This document shows positions 1-6,527 of a DNA stretch of 6,683 nucleotides, one piece after another. Within the stretch, counting starts at the first letter, position 1; each line of letters begins with the position of its first letter. This DNA comes from Ga0077536 sp943370145 (GTDB lineage Bacteria > Pseudomonadota > Gammaproteobacteria > Ga0077536). The DNA lies in contig CALRPY020000108.1 in NCBI GenBank assembly GCA_943370145.1, positions 1 to 6,683 of the forward strand, read 5' to 3'. The notes beneath the pieces are model-generated. The model worked only from the letters and a program-made list of their open reading frames with translations. It was not told the origin of the DNA and did not search any database. The translations under genes and the position numbers were made by a program.

Positions 1-720
1 CTGCTCGACGCCTGGTTCGGCCTGCGCGGAGTGTTCCTCGGCGGCGCGGTGCTGGGCCTCGCCGCGCTGGCGCTGCTGTGGGGGGTCGTGCCGACGCCCG
101 TCGCGGCGGCGGACGAGGGTCCGGAGTCGGCGGTCCCCGGCGCTGCCCAGGCCCGCGAACTGTGGCACCTGCAGGCCGGCGTGTTCTTCCTGCACATGAT
201 CCTGGCCGCGAGCTTCGTGTCCATTCCGGTCGTGCTGTCGCGCGACCTCGGCATCGCATCCGACCGGCATTTCCAGATCTACCTGCCGGTGATGCTGTTG
301 TCGCTGGCCCTGATCATGCCGCTGCTGCGCGCCAGCCGCGAACACATGGACCGGCGCCTGTTCGCCGCCGCGATTGCCTGCCTTGGCCTCGGCGAGTTCC
401 TGCTGTGGGCGGTGCCCGCGCAGCTCTACGCGGTGGGCGCGGCGATGACGCTGTTCTTCACCGGCTTCAATTACCTCGAGGCCCTGCTGCCGAGCTGGAT
501 TTCCCGCGCCGCGCCGAATGCCCGCAAGGGCTCGGCCCTCGGTACCTACGCGACCGGCCAGTTCATCGGCACCTTCATCGGCGGCATCGCCGGCGGCGCG
601 CTGGCGGGCGCCCTCGGCACCCGCGGCGTGTTCGCGGGCGCCGCGGCACTCTGCGTCGCGTGGCTGGCGTTCAGCATCCGTCAGACCGGACTCGGGGCCA
701 CGGCCGACGCGGCGGCCTGA
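1..720 (+). CDS. YajR-like MFS transporter, C-terminal part (5' end off the window)
   Basis: Inner-membrane transporter of the major facilitator superfamily; the substrate cannot be told. The frame is open from base 1, so the gene begins outside the window; a GTG at 31 is an internal codon and not the likely start. The visible 239 residues contain about seven hydrophobic segments, with a polar, Asp/Glu-containing inter-domain loop near residues 34-55 that fits the link between the two six-helix halves. The stretch NYLEALLPSWISRAAP followed by RKGSALGTYATGQFIGTFIGG matches what I know of the penultimate helices of E. coli YajR and its relatives. The protein ends just after the last helix, so it lacks the extra C-terminal YAM domain of E. 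coli YajR. It lies 122 bp upstream of ssb on the same strand, an arrangement known from pseudomonads. The family call is firm, the subfamily moderately so, and the transported compound is unknown. Confidence 0.85.
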   Translation: MLDAWFGLRGVFLGGAVLGLAALALLWGVVPTPVAAADEGPESAVPGAAQARELWHLQAGVFFLHMILAASFVSIPVVLSRDLGIASDRHFQIYLPVMLLSLALIMPLLRASREHMDRRLFAAAIACLGLGEFLLWAVPAQLYAVGAAMTLFFTGFNYLEALLPSWISRAAPNARKGSALGTYATGQFIGTFIGGIAGGALAGALGTRGVFAGAAALCVAWLAFSIRQTGLGATADAAA

Positions 721-779
721 AGCGGCCGCGCCTGCGGGCCCGTTGCTCTGCCCCGCTGCCGCTCGGCCGGCCAAGTGAT

Positions 780-785
780 TAGAAT
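780..785 (+). promoter_or_regulatory. candidate -10 box of an ssb promoter
   Basis: TAGAAT matches five of six bases of the sigma-70 -10 consensus and sits in an AT-rich patch (AAGTGATTAGAATC) of an otherwise GC-rich gap, 58 nt before the ssb start. No convincing -35 hexamer lies 16-18 bp upstream; TTGCTC at 743-748 is too far away. It would let ssb be transcribed independently of the MFS gene. This is read by eye only. Confidence 0.35.
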
Positions 786-831
786 CCGGGGCGTGCGCAC
801 GGACGCGCGTCCCTCTCGAACAACGCTACTC

Positions 832-836
832 GGAGA
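832..836 (+). promoter_or_regulatory. ssb ribosome binding site
   Basis: GGAGA lies six bases before the ATG at 843, a standard Shine-Dalgarno sequence and spacing. It supports that ATG as the start of ssb. Confidence 0.7.
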
Positions 837-842
837 CACCCA

Positions 843-1355
843 ATGGCTCGTGGACTTAACAAGGTCATGTTGATCGGCAATCTAGGCGCCGACCCGGAGG
901 TCCGGTACGGGGCCAGCGGCAGCGCCATCACCAACGTCCGGCTGGCCACGGCCGAATCCTGGCGCGACAAGGAAACCGGTGACCAGCAGGAGCGCACCGA
1001 GTGGCATCGCGTGGTGTTCTTCGGACGGCTGGCCGAGATCGCCGCCGAGTACCTGAAAAAGGGCAGCCAGGTCTACGTCGAGGGCAGCATCCGCACCCGC
1101 AAGTGGACCGACAAGGAAGGCCAGGAGAAGTACACCACCGAAATCGTCGCCAACGAGATGCAGATGCTCGGGGGCCGCGGCGGCATGGGCGGCGGTGGCG
1201 GCAGCCCGGGCTATGACGAAGGTGGCGGCGCTGGCGGCGCACCACGCGGTGCCCCGCGTGGCGGCGGCCGCAGCGGCGGTGGTGCCGGCGGCGGCGGTGG
1301 CCGCGACCAGGGCGGCCCGCCGCCCGACGATTTCGACGACGATATCCCGTTCTGA
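843..1355 (+). CDS. ssb: single-stranded DNA-binding protein SSB
   Basis: Coats single-stranded DNA during replication, recombination and repair, and recruits partner proteins through its C-terminal tip. The 170-residue product has the usual bacterial layout. An OB fold covers residues 4-109, beginning RGLNKVMLIGNLGADPEVRY, and the DNA-stacking aromatics of E. coli SSB are present as W40, W54, F60 and W88. A very glycine-rich disordered linker spans about 110-160, and the acidic tip DDFDDDIPF ends the protein. The length is close to the 178 residues of E. coli SSB. The start is fixed by the GGAGA ribosome binding site and by alignment of the N-terminus. A strong terminator follows 11 bp after the stop, so ssb is probably monocistronic or the last gene of the MFS-ssb unit. 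The linker is an extended run of GGC/GGT codons, which makes the shadow frames here look open. Identification is essentially certain. Confidence 0.98.
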   Translation: MARGLNKVMLIGNLGADPEVRYGASGSAITNVRLATAESWRDKETGDQQERTEWHRVVFFGRLAEIAAEYLKKGSQVYVEGSIRTRKWTDKEGQEKYTTEIVANEMQMLGGRGGMGGGGGSPGYDEGGGAGGAPRGAPRGGGRSGGGAGGGGGRDQGGPPPDDFDDDIPF

Positions 1356-1366
1356 GCGGGATCCGG

Positions 1367-1396
1367 GGAGGGGCGCCGAGGCGCCCCTTCTGCTTT
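1367..1396 (+). terminator. Rho-independent terminator of ssb
   Basis: AGGGGCGC and GCGCCCCT pair around a four-base CGAG loop (1369-1388), and the stem is followed by TTCTGCTTT. It begins 11 bases after the ssb stop codon. The stem is very GC-rich and the T tract is imperfect, but position and shape are typical. Confidence 0.85.
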
Positions 1397-1535
1397 CCGG
1401 CATGGGCCTGCGGGGAACGACGGGTCTGCCCCCCCAGGGCCCTGTCTCCTGGTCACATTTTCCCGATCCCTGCGCCATGAACTCGCAGCGTGCCGGGTGA
1501 TGCATGGCCGTCTCGAGTGGACGGATCAGGGATAG

Positions 1536-1666
1536 CCACCGGGAGCGCCGAGAAGGCCGGGAACACTTAGCGAATAGGGTGGGCAGGTGCCGCCTGGAAG
1601 GCACTGCCCCGACGGCGACATCCCTCGAATCGCTATTCCGCTCCGTGTCCTCCGTGCTCTCCGTGG
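1536..1666. repeat. first inverted module of 9-nt periodic repeats
   Basis: The left arm (1536-1579) reads CCACCGGGAGCGCCGAGAAG and continues to TTAGCGAATAGGG. The right arm (1622-1666) is, on the minus strand, CCACGGAGAGCACGGAGGAC continuing to ATAGCGATTCGAGGG. The arms align along their whole length, with a repeating unit of about nine bases (xCGGAGRRC). The centre holds its own stem, GGGCAGGTGCC (1581-1591) with GGCACTGCCC (1600-1609), pairing ten bases with one bulged G. The whole could fold into a long imperfect hairpin. Arm divergence suggests an old copy on the left and a fresher one on the right. Confidence 0.6.
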
Positions 1667-1705
1667 TCAAAATTCGGCGTCTGTAGCCGCGGCAACGCCG
1701 GGTTT

Positions 1706-1828
1706 CACCAAGAGCACGGAGGACGCGGAGAAGTCGCTTTTTCGAGCGTGGTCCGGGCAATGGCCATGCCGTCAACCGCTGGCGCGGCCCCACTCGAACA
1801 ATCTCGGTGTTCTCGGTGTTCTCTGTGG
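1706..1828. repeat. second inverted module of 9-nt periodic repeats
   Basis: The left arm begins CACCAAGAGCACGGAGGACG (1706-1725) and runs to TTCGAG (1741-1746). The right arm (1793-1828) reads on the minus strand CCACAGAGAACACCGAGAAC and ends in TTCGAG next to the centre. It repeats the design of the module 40 bp to its left. Bases 1711-1730 also match the minus strand of 1641-1660 at 19 of 20 positions, so the arms of neighbouring modules can pair with each other as well. Confidence 0.6.
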
Positions 1829-1913
1829 CCCGACAGCACGCGCACCCCGGTACCCGCGTGCGCATGCGACCAGGAGACAGCCCCCGGCCAAATGGGTCAG
1901 CAGCCGCGCGACG

Positions 1914-4115
1914 CTACGGGCCGGCGGCCTTGCCGGCGCCGCGTCGCAGCTCTTCGACGAGCGCGCTGCTCGCACGGTTCGAGCGGGGAACCGCCGACGC
2001 CACAGGCCCCAGGAAAGGCCACAGCCCGCGCCAGACCTGGTCCGGCAACACGTTTTCGAGGTATTCGAGCGCGGTGCCGCTGAGCGTCCGGTCCCGGCTG
2101 CCGACCGCGCGCAGCGCCAGCCTCAAACCGTCGCGGTCGAGCACGAGGCCCAGCAACGTGAACACGTGTTCGATGCTGTAGTCGAGGTCCGCGCCGTCGG
2201 CATCCGGTAATTCGTCCAGGCCGGCGCGCAGATCGCTCGTGTAGCGCAGATCCCTCGACTGCCAGGTGTCCCGATCGACGCTGACCTCTCGCGCGACGGC
2301 GTCGAACACCCGCCCCCGATCCAGGCTCAAGGCCGGGTCGCGGTCGCGCATGCGGGCCAGGGCCCGCGCGCAGCTGTAGCGGACGTTGAACTCCTCATCG
2401 ACCAGTCCGCCCATCAGCGCTTCGACCGCCCGGGGATTATGGCTGACCTCCAGTACGCCCGGGATGCGCTGGCGTGCGGCGAGCGGAAGCTCGGGGTCGA
2501 GCAGCGCGTCGCACAGGGTGCCGATGATGCGCGGCGCCATCCAGCGCAGTTCCATGCGCACGTCCTCCGCCACCGCGTCGTGGGCCAGCAGCGGGATCAG
2601 GCAGGGCACCAGCCGCACGTCCATGAAATTCCCCAGCAGGCAGCGCCTGATGGCAGCGTTGTCGCCGGAGGTCAGCGCGGCGACGGCCGTCGCCAGCGCG
2701 GCCGACACCGGATCCGGGCCCGGTCCGGCGGCGTCGACACGGGCCGGCACCTGCGCGTCGCCGGCACCCGTCCGCCGCTGCTTCAACTGGCGGATTCTCG
2801 CCAGCAGCAGCGCGCGTTCGCTGGCCACCGAGGTCTCGGCCAGGGTGAGCCGCGTGGTCGCATCGATGACGTCGTCGGCGCGCAGGGAAATCGCGCCGTC
2901 GCGCAGGCTCGCCGCCAGCTGCTCGACGTAGCCACGATGCAGGCGCAGCGTGACCACCAGCGCGCACGCCGCCACCAGCACGCCGGCGACGATCACGGTT
3001 GCCGGTGTCAGGCCCGGCACGCTGGCCAGCAGTGCGAGCAGGATGCCGCTGCCGATGACATCGCCGAGGCGGTCCGAGGCCACGTCGATGATCGCCTTGG
3101 TCGGGCGCTTGGTCAGTGGCGGCAAGGGCGTGTAGAGCAGCTCGAACGCCGAGCGGAACAGCGAATTCGCGGTCACCAGCTGCGCGGCGCGTATCGTCGC
3201 CGTGGCCCACAGGCGACCGATGCCGGCGCCGAGCAGGCCGCACAGGATCGTCACGCCGGGCATCAGCGCGAGGACCGGGCCGATGCCGAAGCGCTTCAGC
3301 AGCTGCGGGCCGAGCAGCGACTGCACGAGGAAGGTCACGAGGCCGATCAGTGCATAGAACTGGCCGAAGAATTCGACGAGCTCCTCGCCGCTCGTATAGC
3401 GCAGGCTGGCCTGCGCCTTCATCGCGTAATCGAGCAGCGCGGCGAGCACCGCGACGAGCACCATCAGCAGGCCCATCGACTGCAGGTAGCGCTGACCGAG
3501 CAACAGGCGCAAACCCGGCACGAGCCCGAGGTCCGTCCCGGCGCCCGGCGCGTGCCGGCCCTCGCCAATGCCGCGCACGCTCAGCGCACACAGCGCGTGC
3601 AGCGCGGCGAGGACCAGCAGCATGGCGCGCACATCGGTGACGCCCGCGATCTTGCCGGCGAGAAATCCACCCAGCACCCCGCCCAGGGTGGCGGCCGCGC
3701 CGATGCGCACGATGGTGACCTTGGCCGAATAGGGATCGAAGCGCTCGTTCACGACCGACCAGAAACCGCTGATCAGCGCGGCGCCGAACATCGCCATCTG
3801 CAGGTACAGCGTGACGGCCACCGCGGCCGGATGCGCCGCATGGAGCGCCCAGCTGCCGACGAACAGCAGCGACGACAGCGCGAAGGCGCCCGGAATGACG
3901 CGTGTCGGGCCGTACTGCACCAGCAGGCGGGCCATCGCGATCACGGCGAGCATCGACATCAGCGCGGAAGCCATGACGATCTTCGGCAGCACGGTCACGT
4001 CGAACTGGGACAGGAACAGCGCGTCGCGCGTCGCCTTGCCGGCGATCTGATGCGCAATCATCAGTGTCGCGGCGACGATCGCGTGTGCAGCTGGAGTTGC
4101 CCGGACAGCCGTCAC
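1914..4115 (-). CDS. ATP:ADP antiporter-like membrane protein with C-terminal HEAT repeats
   Basis: Polytopic inner-membrane protein related to the bacterial nucleotide transporter (NTT/TLC) branch near the MFS; the substrate is unproven. Of 733 residues, about 1-395 form the membrane domain with roughly 12 hydrophobic segments. The family-like signature FELLYTPLPPLTKRPTKAII then DVASDRLGDVIGSG lies at 324-357. An early KATRDALFLSQF (27-38) resembles the first-helix K/R-RDAL motif of this group. Residues 400-465 are a polar linker with a likely helical stretch, and about 470-733 are alpha-helical HEAT-type repeats, clearest at 562-589 (RAVEALMGGLVDEEFNVRYS onwards) and 647-690. The start is the GTG at 4115, 10 nt after the stop of the upstream paralogue, without an obvious Shine-Dalgarno sequence, which suggests translational coupling; an ATG at codon 19 is an alternative. 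HEAT tails usually bind proteins, so a regulatory or scaffolding role is inferred. The architecture is firm; nucleotide transport is not. Confidence 0.8.
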   Translation of the reverse strand: MTAVRATPAAHAIVAATLMIAHQIAGKATRDALFLSQFDVTVLPKIVMASALMSMLAVIAMARLLVQYGPTRVIPGAFALSSLLFVGSWALHAAHPAAVAVTLYLQMAMFGAALISGFWSVVNERFDPYSAKVTIVRIGAAATLGGVLGGFLAGKIAGVTDVRAMLLVLAALHALCALSVRGIGEGRHAPGAGTDLGLVPGLRLLLGQRYLQSMGLLMVLVAVLAALLDYAMKAQASLRYTSGEELVEFFGQFYALIGLVTFLVQSLLGPQLLKRFGIGPVLALMPGVTILCGLLGAGIGRLWATATIRAAQLVTANSLFRSAFELLYTPLPPLTKRPTKAIIDVASDRLGDVIGSGILLALLASVPGLTPATVIVAGVLVAACALVVTLRLHRGYVEQLAASLRDGAISLRADDVIDATTRLTLAETSVASERALLLARIRQLKQRRTGAGDAQVPARVDAAGPGPDPVSAALATAVAALTSGDNAAIRRCLLGNFMDVRLVPCLIPLLAHDAVAEDVRMELRWMAPRIIGTLCDALLDPELPLAARQRIPGVLEVSHNPRAVEALMGGLVDEEFNVRYSCARALARMRDRDPALSLDRGRVFDAVAREVSVDRDTWQSRDLRYTSDLRAGLDELPDADGADLDYSIEHVFTLLGLVLDRDGLRLALRAVGSRDRTLSGTALEYLENVLPDQVWRGLWPFLGPVASAVPRSNRASSALVEELRRGAGKAAGP

Positions 4116-4125
4116 CGGGCGGGGC

Positions 4126-5358
4126 TCATGCGCGGGCGAGGGCCGCGCGATAGACGTGCGCGATTCGCGCGATGACGAACAACCACATCGCGCACACCGC
4201 GAGCGTGAGCCACGACAGTCGTGCCGCGGCCACCGGAGCGGGCAACCAGTGGACCGCGAGCAGGATCATGCCGGAACCGATGGCCTTGAACAGACGGTAG
4301 CCGGCCATGTCGATCCAGGCCTTGGCCTGGTAGGTCGACACCGGGTCGACGGGAATGTAGAGCAGTTCCTTCGACGCGCGATTGACCGAATAGGACAGTC
4401 CCCGGTCCGCGATCTTCATGACGCTCGCCATCCCCAACGACGGCAACTGGTGGAACAGCACGGCGCAGGCGCCGAGCACGACGGGCTGCAGCGCGAGTCC
4501 GCCGATCGCACCGAACACACGGTGCACGACTGGCGTGACGACCAGGTTCACCGCAATCGATGCGAGGCCCAGAACGCTGAAGAACTGGCTGATGAATGCG
4601 GTGCGGGCGTCGAGCACCGGATAGGCCTGCTCCGCCATGTTCAGGAACTGGAACTCGACGACCGGCTGCGCCAGTTGCGAGCAGCAGAGCAACAGCGCGA
4701 TGAGCAGCAGATAGCGGTTGTGCAGCAGCACGCGCCAGTCCCCGGCCGCGGTCCGCGGGGCATCGCGCACCTCCGCATACAGGCCCTCGCGATGCAGGCG
4801 CAGGTTGAAGCCCCACACCACCACCAGCAGCAGCGCGCAGGCATAGAGCAGGTCCGGTGTCTCGAGCCGCGTGTAGCTGACCAGTGCGCTGGCGAGCAGC
4901 CCGCCGCACACCCCACCGACGAGTCCGCCTGTGCCTACGAACCAGAAGCTGCGCCGCCCCTCCTCCGTGCTGCTGACGGAATCGGTGAGGCTCCAGAACT
5001 GCTCGACGAGCACCACGCTGAAGATGTCGACGAACACGTAGAACGCGGTCGCCGACACGAGATCGTCCGGCGTGAAGACGGTGCGGAACAATACGAGCAG
5101 GGTCGCGAAGACGAGCAGCGAACCGAGCACGACGCGAACCCGCTCGTAACGCTCGACGATCACGTGATAGGCGGAGATTACGGCGACCAGCGTCAGCGCC
5201 GAGTAGACCCAGGCATAGGGCAATGCCCCCGAGCCCCCGTATTCGATCAGCAGCGATCGCGAGGCTGCCTTGACCTGGTAATACGCGAGGATGATGAAAA
5301 AGAAGTTCGCGAACAGCGCGATGGCGCGGCGCCGGGAAGGGCTCACGCTGGGCGTCAC
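4126..5358 (-). CDS. ATP:ADP antiporter-like (NTT/MFS-type) membrane protein
   Basis: Integral membrane protein of about 410 residues and 11-12 hydrophobic segments (first near 10-28, last near 379-402), with no soluble tail. The signature ELLYIPVDPVSTYQAKAWID followed by MAGYRLFKAIGSG (331-363) corresponds to the matching region of the HEAT-tailed protein downstream, and is what I associate with bacterial NTT-like proteins. VEQFWSLTDSVSSTEEGRRS (118-137) is another loop typical of this group; its counterpart downstream is GFWSVVNERFDPYSAK. The frame stays open far upstream, but that part is antisense to the serine hydrolase gene and carries no family similarity, so I start at GTG 5358; GTG 5346 is also possible and no ribosome binding site decides between them. 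It forms a two-gene unit with the HEAT-tailed paralogue. Substrate unknown; the two may act as a pair, which is inference. Confidence 0.75.
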   Translation of the reverse strand: MTPSVSPSRRRAIALFANFFFIILAYYQVKAASRSLLIEYGGSGALPYAWVYSALTLVAVISAYHVIVERYERVRVVLGSLLVFATLLVLFRTVFTPDDLVSATAFYVFVDIFSVVLVEQFWSLTDSVSSTEEGRRSFWFVGTGGLVGGVCGGLLASALVSYTRLETPDLLYACALLLVVVWGFNLRLHREGLYAEVRDAPRTAAGDWRVLLHNRYLLLIALLLCCSQLAQPVVEFQFLNMAEQAYPVLDARTAFISQFFSVLGLASIAVNLVVTPVVHRVFGAIGGLALQPVVLGACAVLFHQLPSLGMASVMKIADRGLSYSVNRASKELLYIPVDPVSTYQAKAWIDMAGYRLFKAIGSGMILLAVHWLPAPVAAARLSWLTLAVCAMWLFVIARIAHVYRAALARA

Positions 5359-5417
5359 CGCGCCACCGCGGGGCCCGGGCCGGGGCTGATTTCGGAACGA
5401 CTGCCTCGACGTCCGGG

Positions 5418-5447
5418 TTGCGGGCCGCGCAAACGCGATGGTAGAGT
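5418..5447 (+). promoter_or_regulatory. candidate promoter of the serine hydrolase, with overlapping dyad
   Basis: TTGCGG (5418-5423) and TAGAGT (5442-5447), 18 bases apart, are a possible sigma-70 -35/-10 pair. The predicted transcript start would be within a few bases of the ATG at 5458, giving a leaderless or nearly leaderless message, in line with the lack of a good Shine-Dalgarno sequence. The -35 overlaps a short dyad, TTGCG-N5-CGCAA (5418-5432), in the 99-bp gap shared with the divergent transporter pair. Weak matches, read by eye. Confidence 0.3.
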
Positions 5448-5457
5448 CCCTGCTGTC

Positions 5458-6357
5458 ATGGGGGTTAACCGTAGCATACTTGCGTCGCTGATCATGGCCT
5501 TCGGGCTGTGCATGGGCGCAATGGCGGATGGCGTCACCGATGGTGATGCCTTGCGCGAGCGTTACGATCCCGATCTGCAGGAAGGCCTCGAGACCACCCT
5601 GCGGCACCTCTCCCTGGACGACGACGCGGCACGCGAGAAGCTCTGCGTCACGGTCGTCGACATCACGAATCTCCGCGAGCCGCGTGTCGCCGAAGTCAAC
5701 GGCGATTACATGATGTATGCCGCGAGCATGCCGAAGATCGCAATCCTGCTCGGCGCCTTCGTCGAGGCCGAACGCGGCAGGCTCACGCTGGACCAGGCGA
5801 ACATCGAATCGATGACGCGGATGATCCGCGTGTCGTCGAACAGCGACGCGACCCGCATGCTGAACCTCGTCGGCAAGCGCCGGGTGAACCGCATCCTGCA
5901 GTCCGAGAAGTACCGCCTGTACGATCCCGCGGTCAACGGGGGCCTGTGGGTCGGCAAGGAATATGCGCAGGGCGCGGCCTTCGAGCGCGACCCCCTGCAC
6001 AACCTGTCGCACGGCGCGACCGCAATGCAGACCGCTCGCTTCTACTACATGCTGGAAGCCGGTGAACTGGTGAACCCGAAGCTCACCCGGCTGATGAAAT
6101 CGATGCTGTCCGAGCCCGGCATCAAGCACAAGTTCGTCAAGGGCCTTGCCGGCCTGCCGGGCGTGAAGATCTACCGCAAGTCCGGCAGCTGGGAACACTG
6201 GCACGCGGACAGCGCGCTCATCGAGGCCGAAGGCCGCAAGTACATCCTCGTCGCCCTCGCCGACGACACGCGCGGCGGAGACTGGCTCGCCGCGCTCGCC
6301 CCCGAAGTCCATCGCCTGATCGTGCCGACCCGCCTCGCCGCCGCCCCGGCGCGCTGA
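5458..6357 (+). CDS. exported serine hydrolase of the class A beta-lactamase/PBP fold
   Basis: Periplasmic acyl-serine enzyme, 299 residues. Residues 1-23 look like a Sec signal peptide (basic start MGVNRS, hydrophobic core, AMA before D24). The three active-site motifs of the penicillin-recognising fold occur in order: S90-M-P-K93 (nucleophile and general base) in YAASMPKIAILLGAF, S126-S-N128 in RVSSNSDATRML, and K241-S-G243 in YRKSGSWEHWHADSAL. Where class A beta-lactamases carry the deacylating E166 and N170, my by-eye alignment puts D178 and N182 (DPLHN). An efficient beta-lactamase is therefore not assured; a cell-wall peptidase, a transpeptidase or an esterase is equally possible. The ATG at 5458 is chosen because the signal peptide starts there; the open frame further upstream is antisense to the transporter gene. 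Divergent from the transporter pair with a 99-bp gap. The fold is confident, the substrate unknown. Confidence 0.85.
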   Translation: MGVNRSILASLIMAFGLCMGAMADGVTDGDALRERYDPDLQEGLETTLRHLSLDDDAAREKLCVTVVDITNLREPRVAEVNGDYMMYAASMPKIAILLGAFVEAERGRLTLDQANIESMTRMIRVSSNSDATRMLNLVGKRRVNRILQSEKYRLYDPAVNGGLWVGKEYAQGAAFERDPLHNLSHGATAMQTARFYYMLEAGELVNPKLTRLMKSMLSEPGIKHKFVKGLAGLPGVKIYRKSGSWEHWHADSALIEAEGRKYILVALADDTRGGDWLAALAPEVHRLIVPTRLAAAPAR

Positions 6358-6527
6358 AGCCTGCTTTCACGCCTGCTTCCGCCCCTCGCACACGAGGTCG
6401 CGGCGGCGTTCGCGCGTGCGCGAGCGCTGGATTTGCCACCGGGCAACGGTGTCCCGCGCTGCGCCCGGACGTTCTGTAGGGTCCAGGGGCCTGCCGGTCC
6501 TGACAATGGCATCGAGCATCGTCAGCC
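6358..6527. other. gap between the serine hydrolase and the palindrome
   Basis: I see no gene, RNA or clear regulatory site here. There is a short imperfect direct repeat just after the stop (GCCTGCTTTCAC, GCCTGCTTCCGC at 6360-6381) and a CG-rich run near 6400-6428. No hairpin with a T tract follows the stop codon before the palindrome at 6528. Confidence 0.5.

Larger units (their letters stand above)
1442..1880. repeat. composite non-coding repeat bounded by 17-nt inverted repeats (MITE-like)
   Basis: This is the main content of the 517-bp gap between the ssb terminator and the end of the HEAT-repeat transporter gene. Bases 1442-1458, read on the minus strand, give ATGTGACCAGGAGACAG; bases 1864-1880, read on the plus strand, give ATGCGACCAGGAGACAG, a 16/17 match in inverted orientation. 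Between them lie two hairpin-forming modules (listed separately) with 9-nt-periodic arms. No convincing coding region is present: the short frames here translate the repeat itself into low-complexity peptides. I see no target-site duplication next to the ends. A non-autonomous mobile element, a structured RNA or a passively spread intergenic repeat would all fit. The inverted ends are seen directly; calling them element boundaries is inference. Confidence 0.5.

Noticed and set aside
1113..1330. GGC/GGT-rich run resembling a microsatellite
   Set aside because: It encodes the glycine-rich linker of SSB, which is normal for this protein.
1836..1861. Hairpin GCACGCG-N12-CGCGTGC as terminator of the transporter pair
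   Set aside because: A seven-base stem with a 12-base loop and no T tract on either strand, about 50 bp past the stop; too weak to call.
882..1865. Minus-strand frame of 327 codons across ssb and the repeat region
   Set aside because: Half is antisense to ssb and half is translated repeat (STEDTERN-like, TENTENTE-like strings), so it is a composite shadow.
1504..2210. Short plus-strand frames (1504-1686, 1587-2210) in the gap
   Set aside because: Their products are translations of the 9-nt repeats (HRERREGRE, SVSSVLSVV) or run antisense into the transporter gene.
2439..4175. Long plus-strand open frame of 578 codons
   Set aside because: It is antisense to the HEAT-tailed transporter gene. 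The product is a Gln/Arg/His/Ala-rich, low-complexity sequence with no recognisable domain, as expected opposite a GC-rich coding sequence.
4156..5457. 434-codon upstream extension in frame with the serine hydrolase
   Set aside because: It lies antisense to the transporter gene and has antisense-type composition; the signal peptide at 5458 marks the true N-terminus.
5359..6312. 318-codon upstream extension of the bare transporter frame on the minus strand
   Set aside because: It is antisense to the serine hydrolase, whose catalytic motifs show that the plus strand is the coding one. No membrane-protein features occur in the extension.
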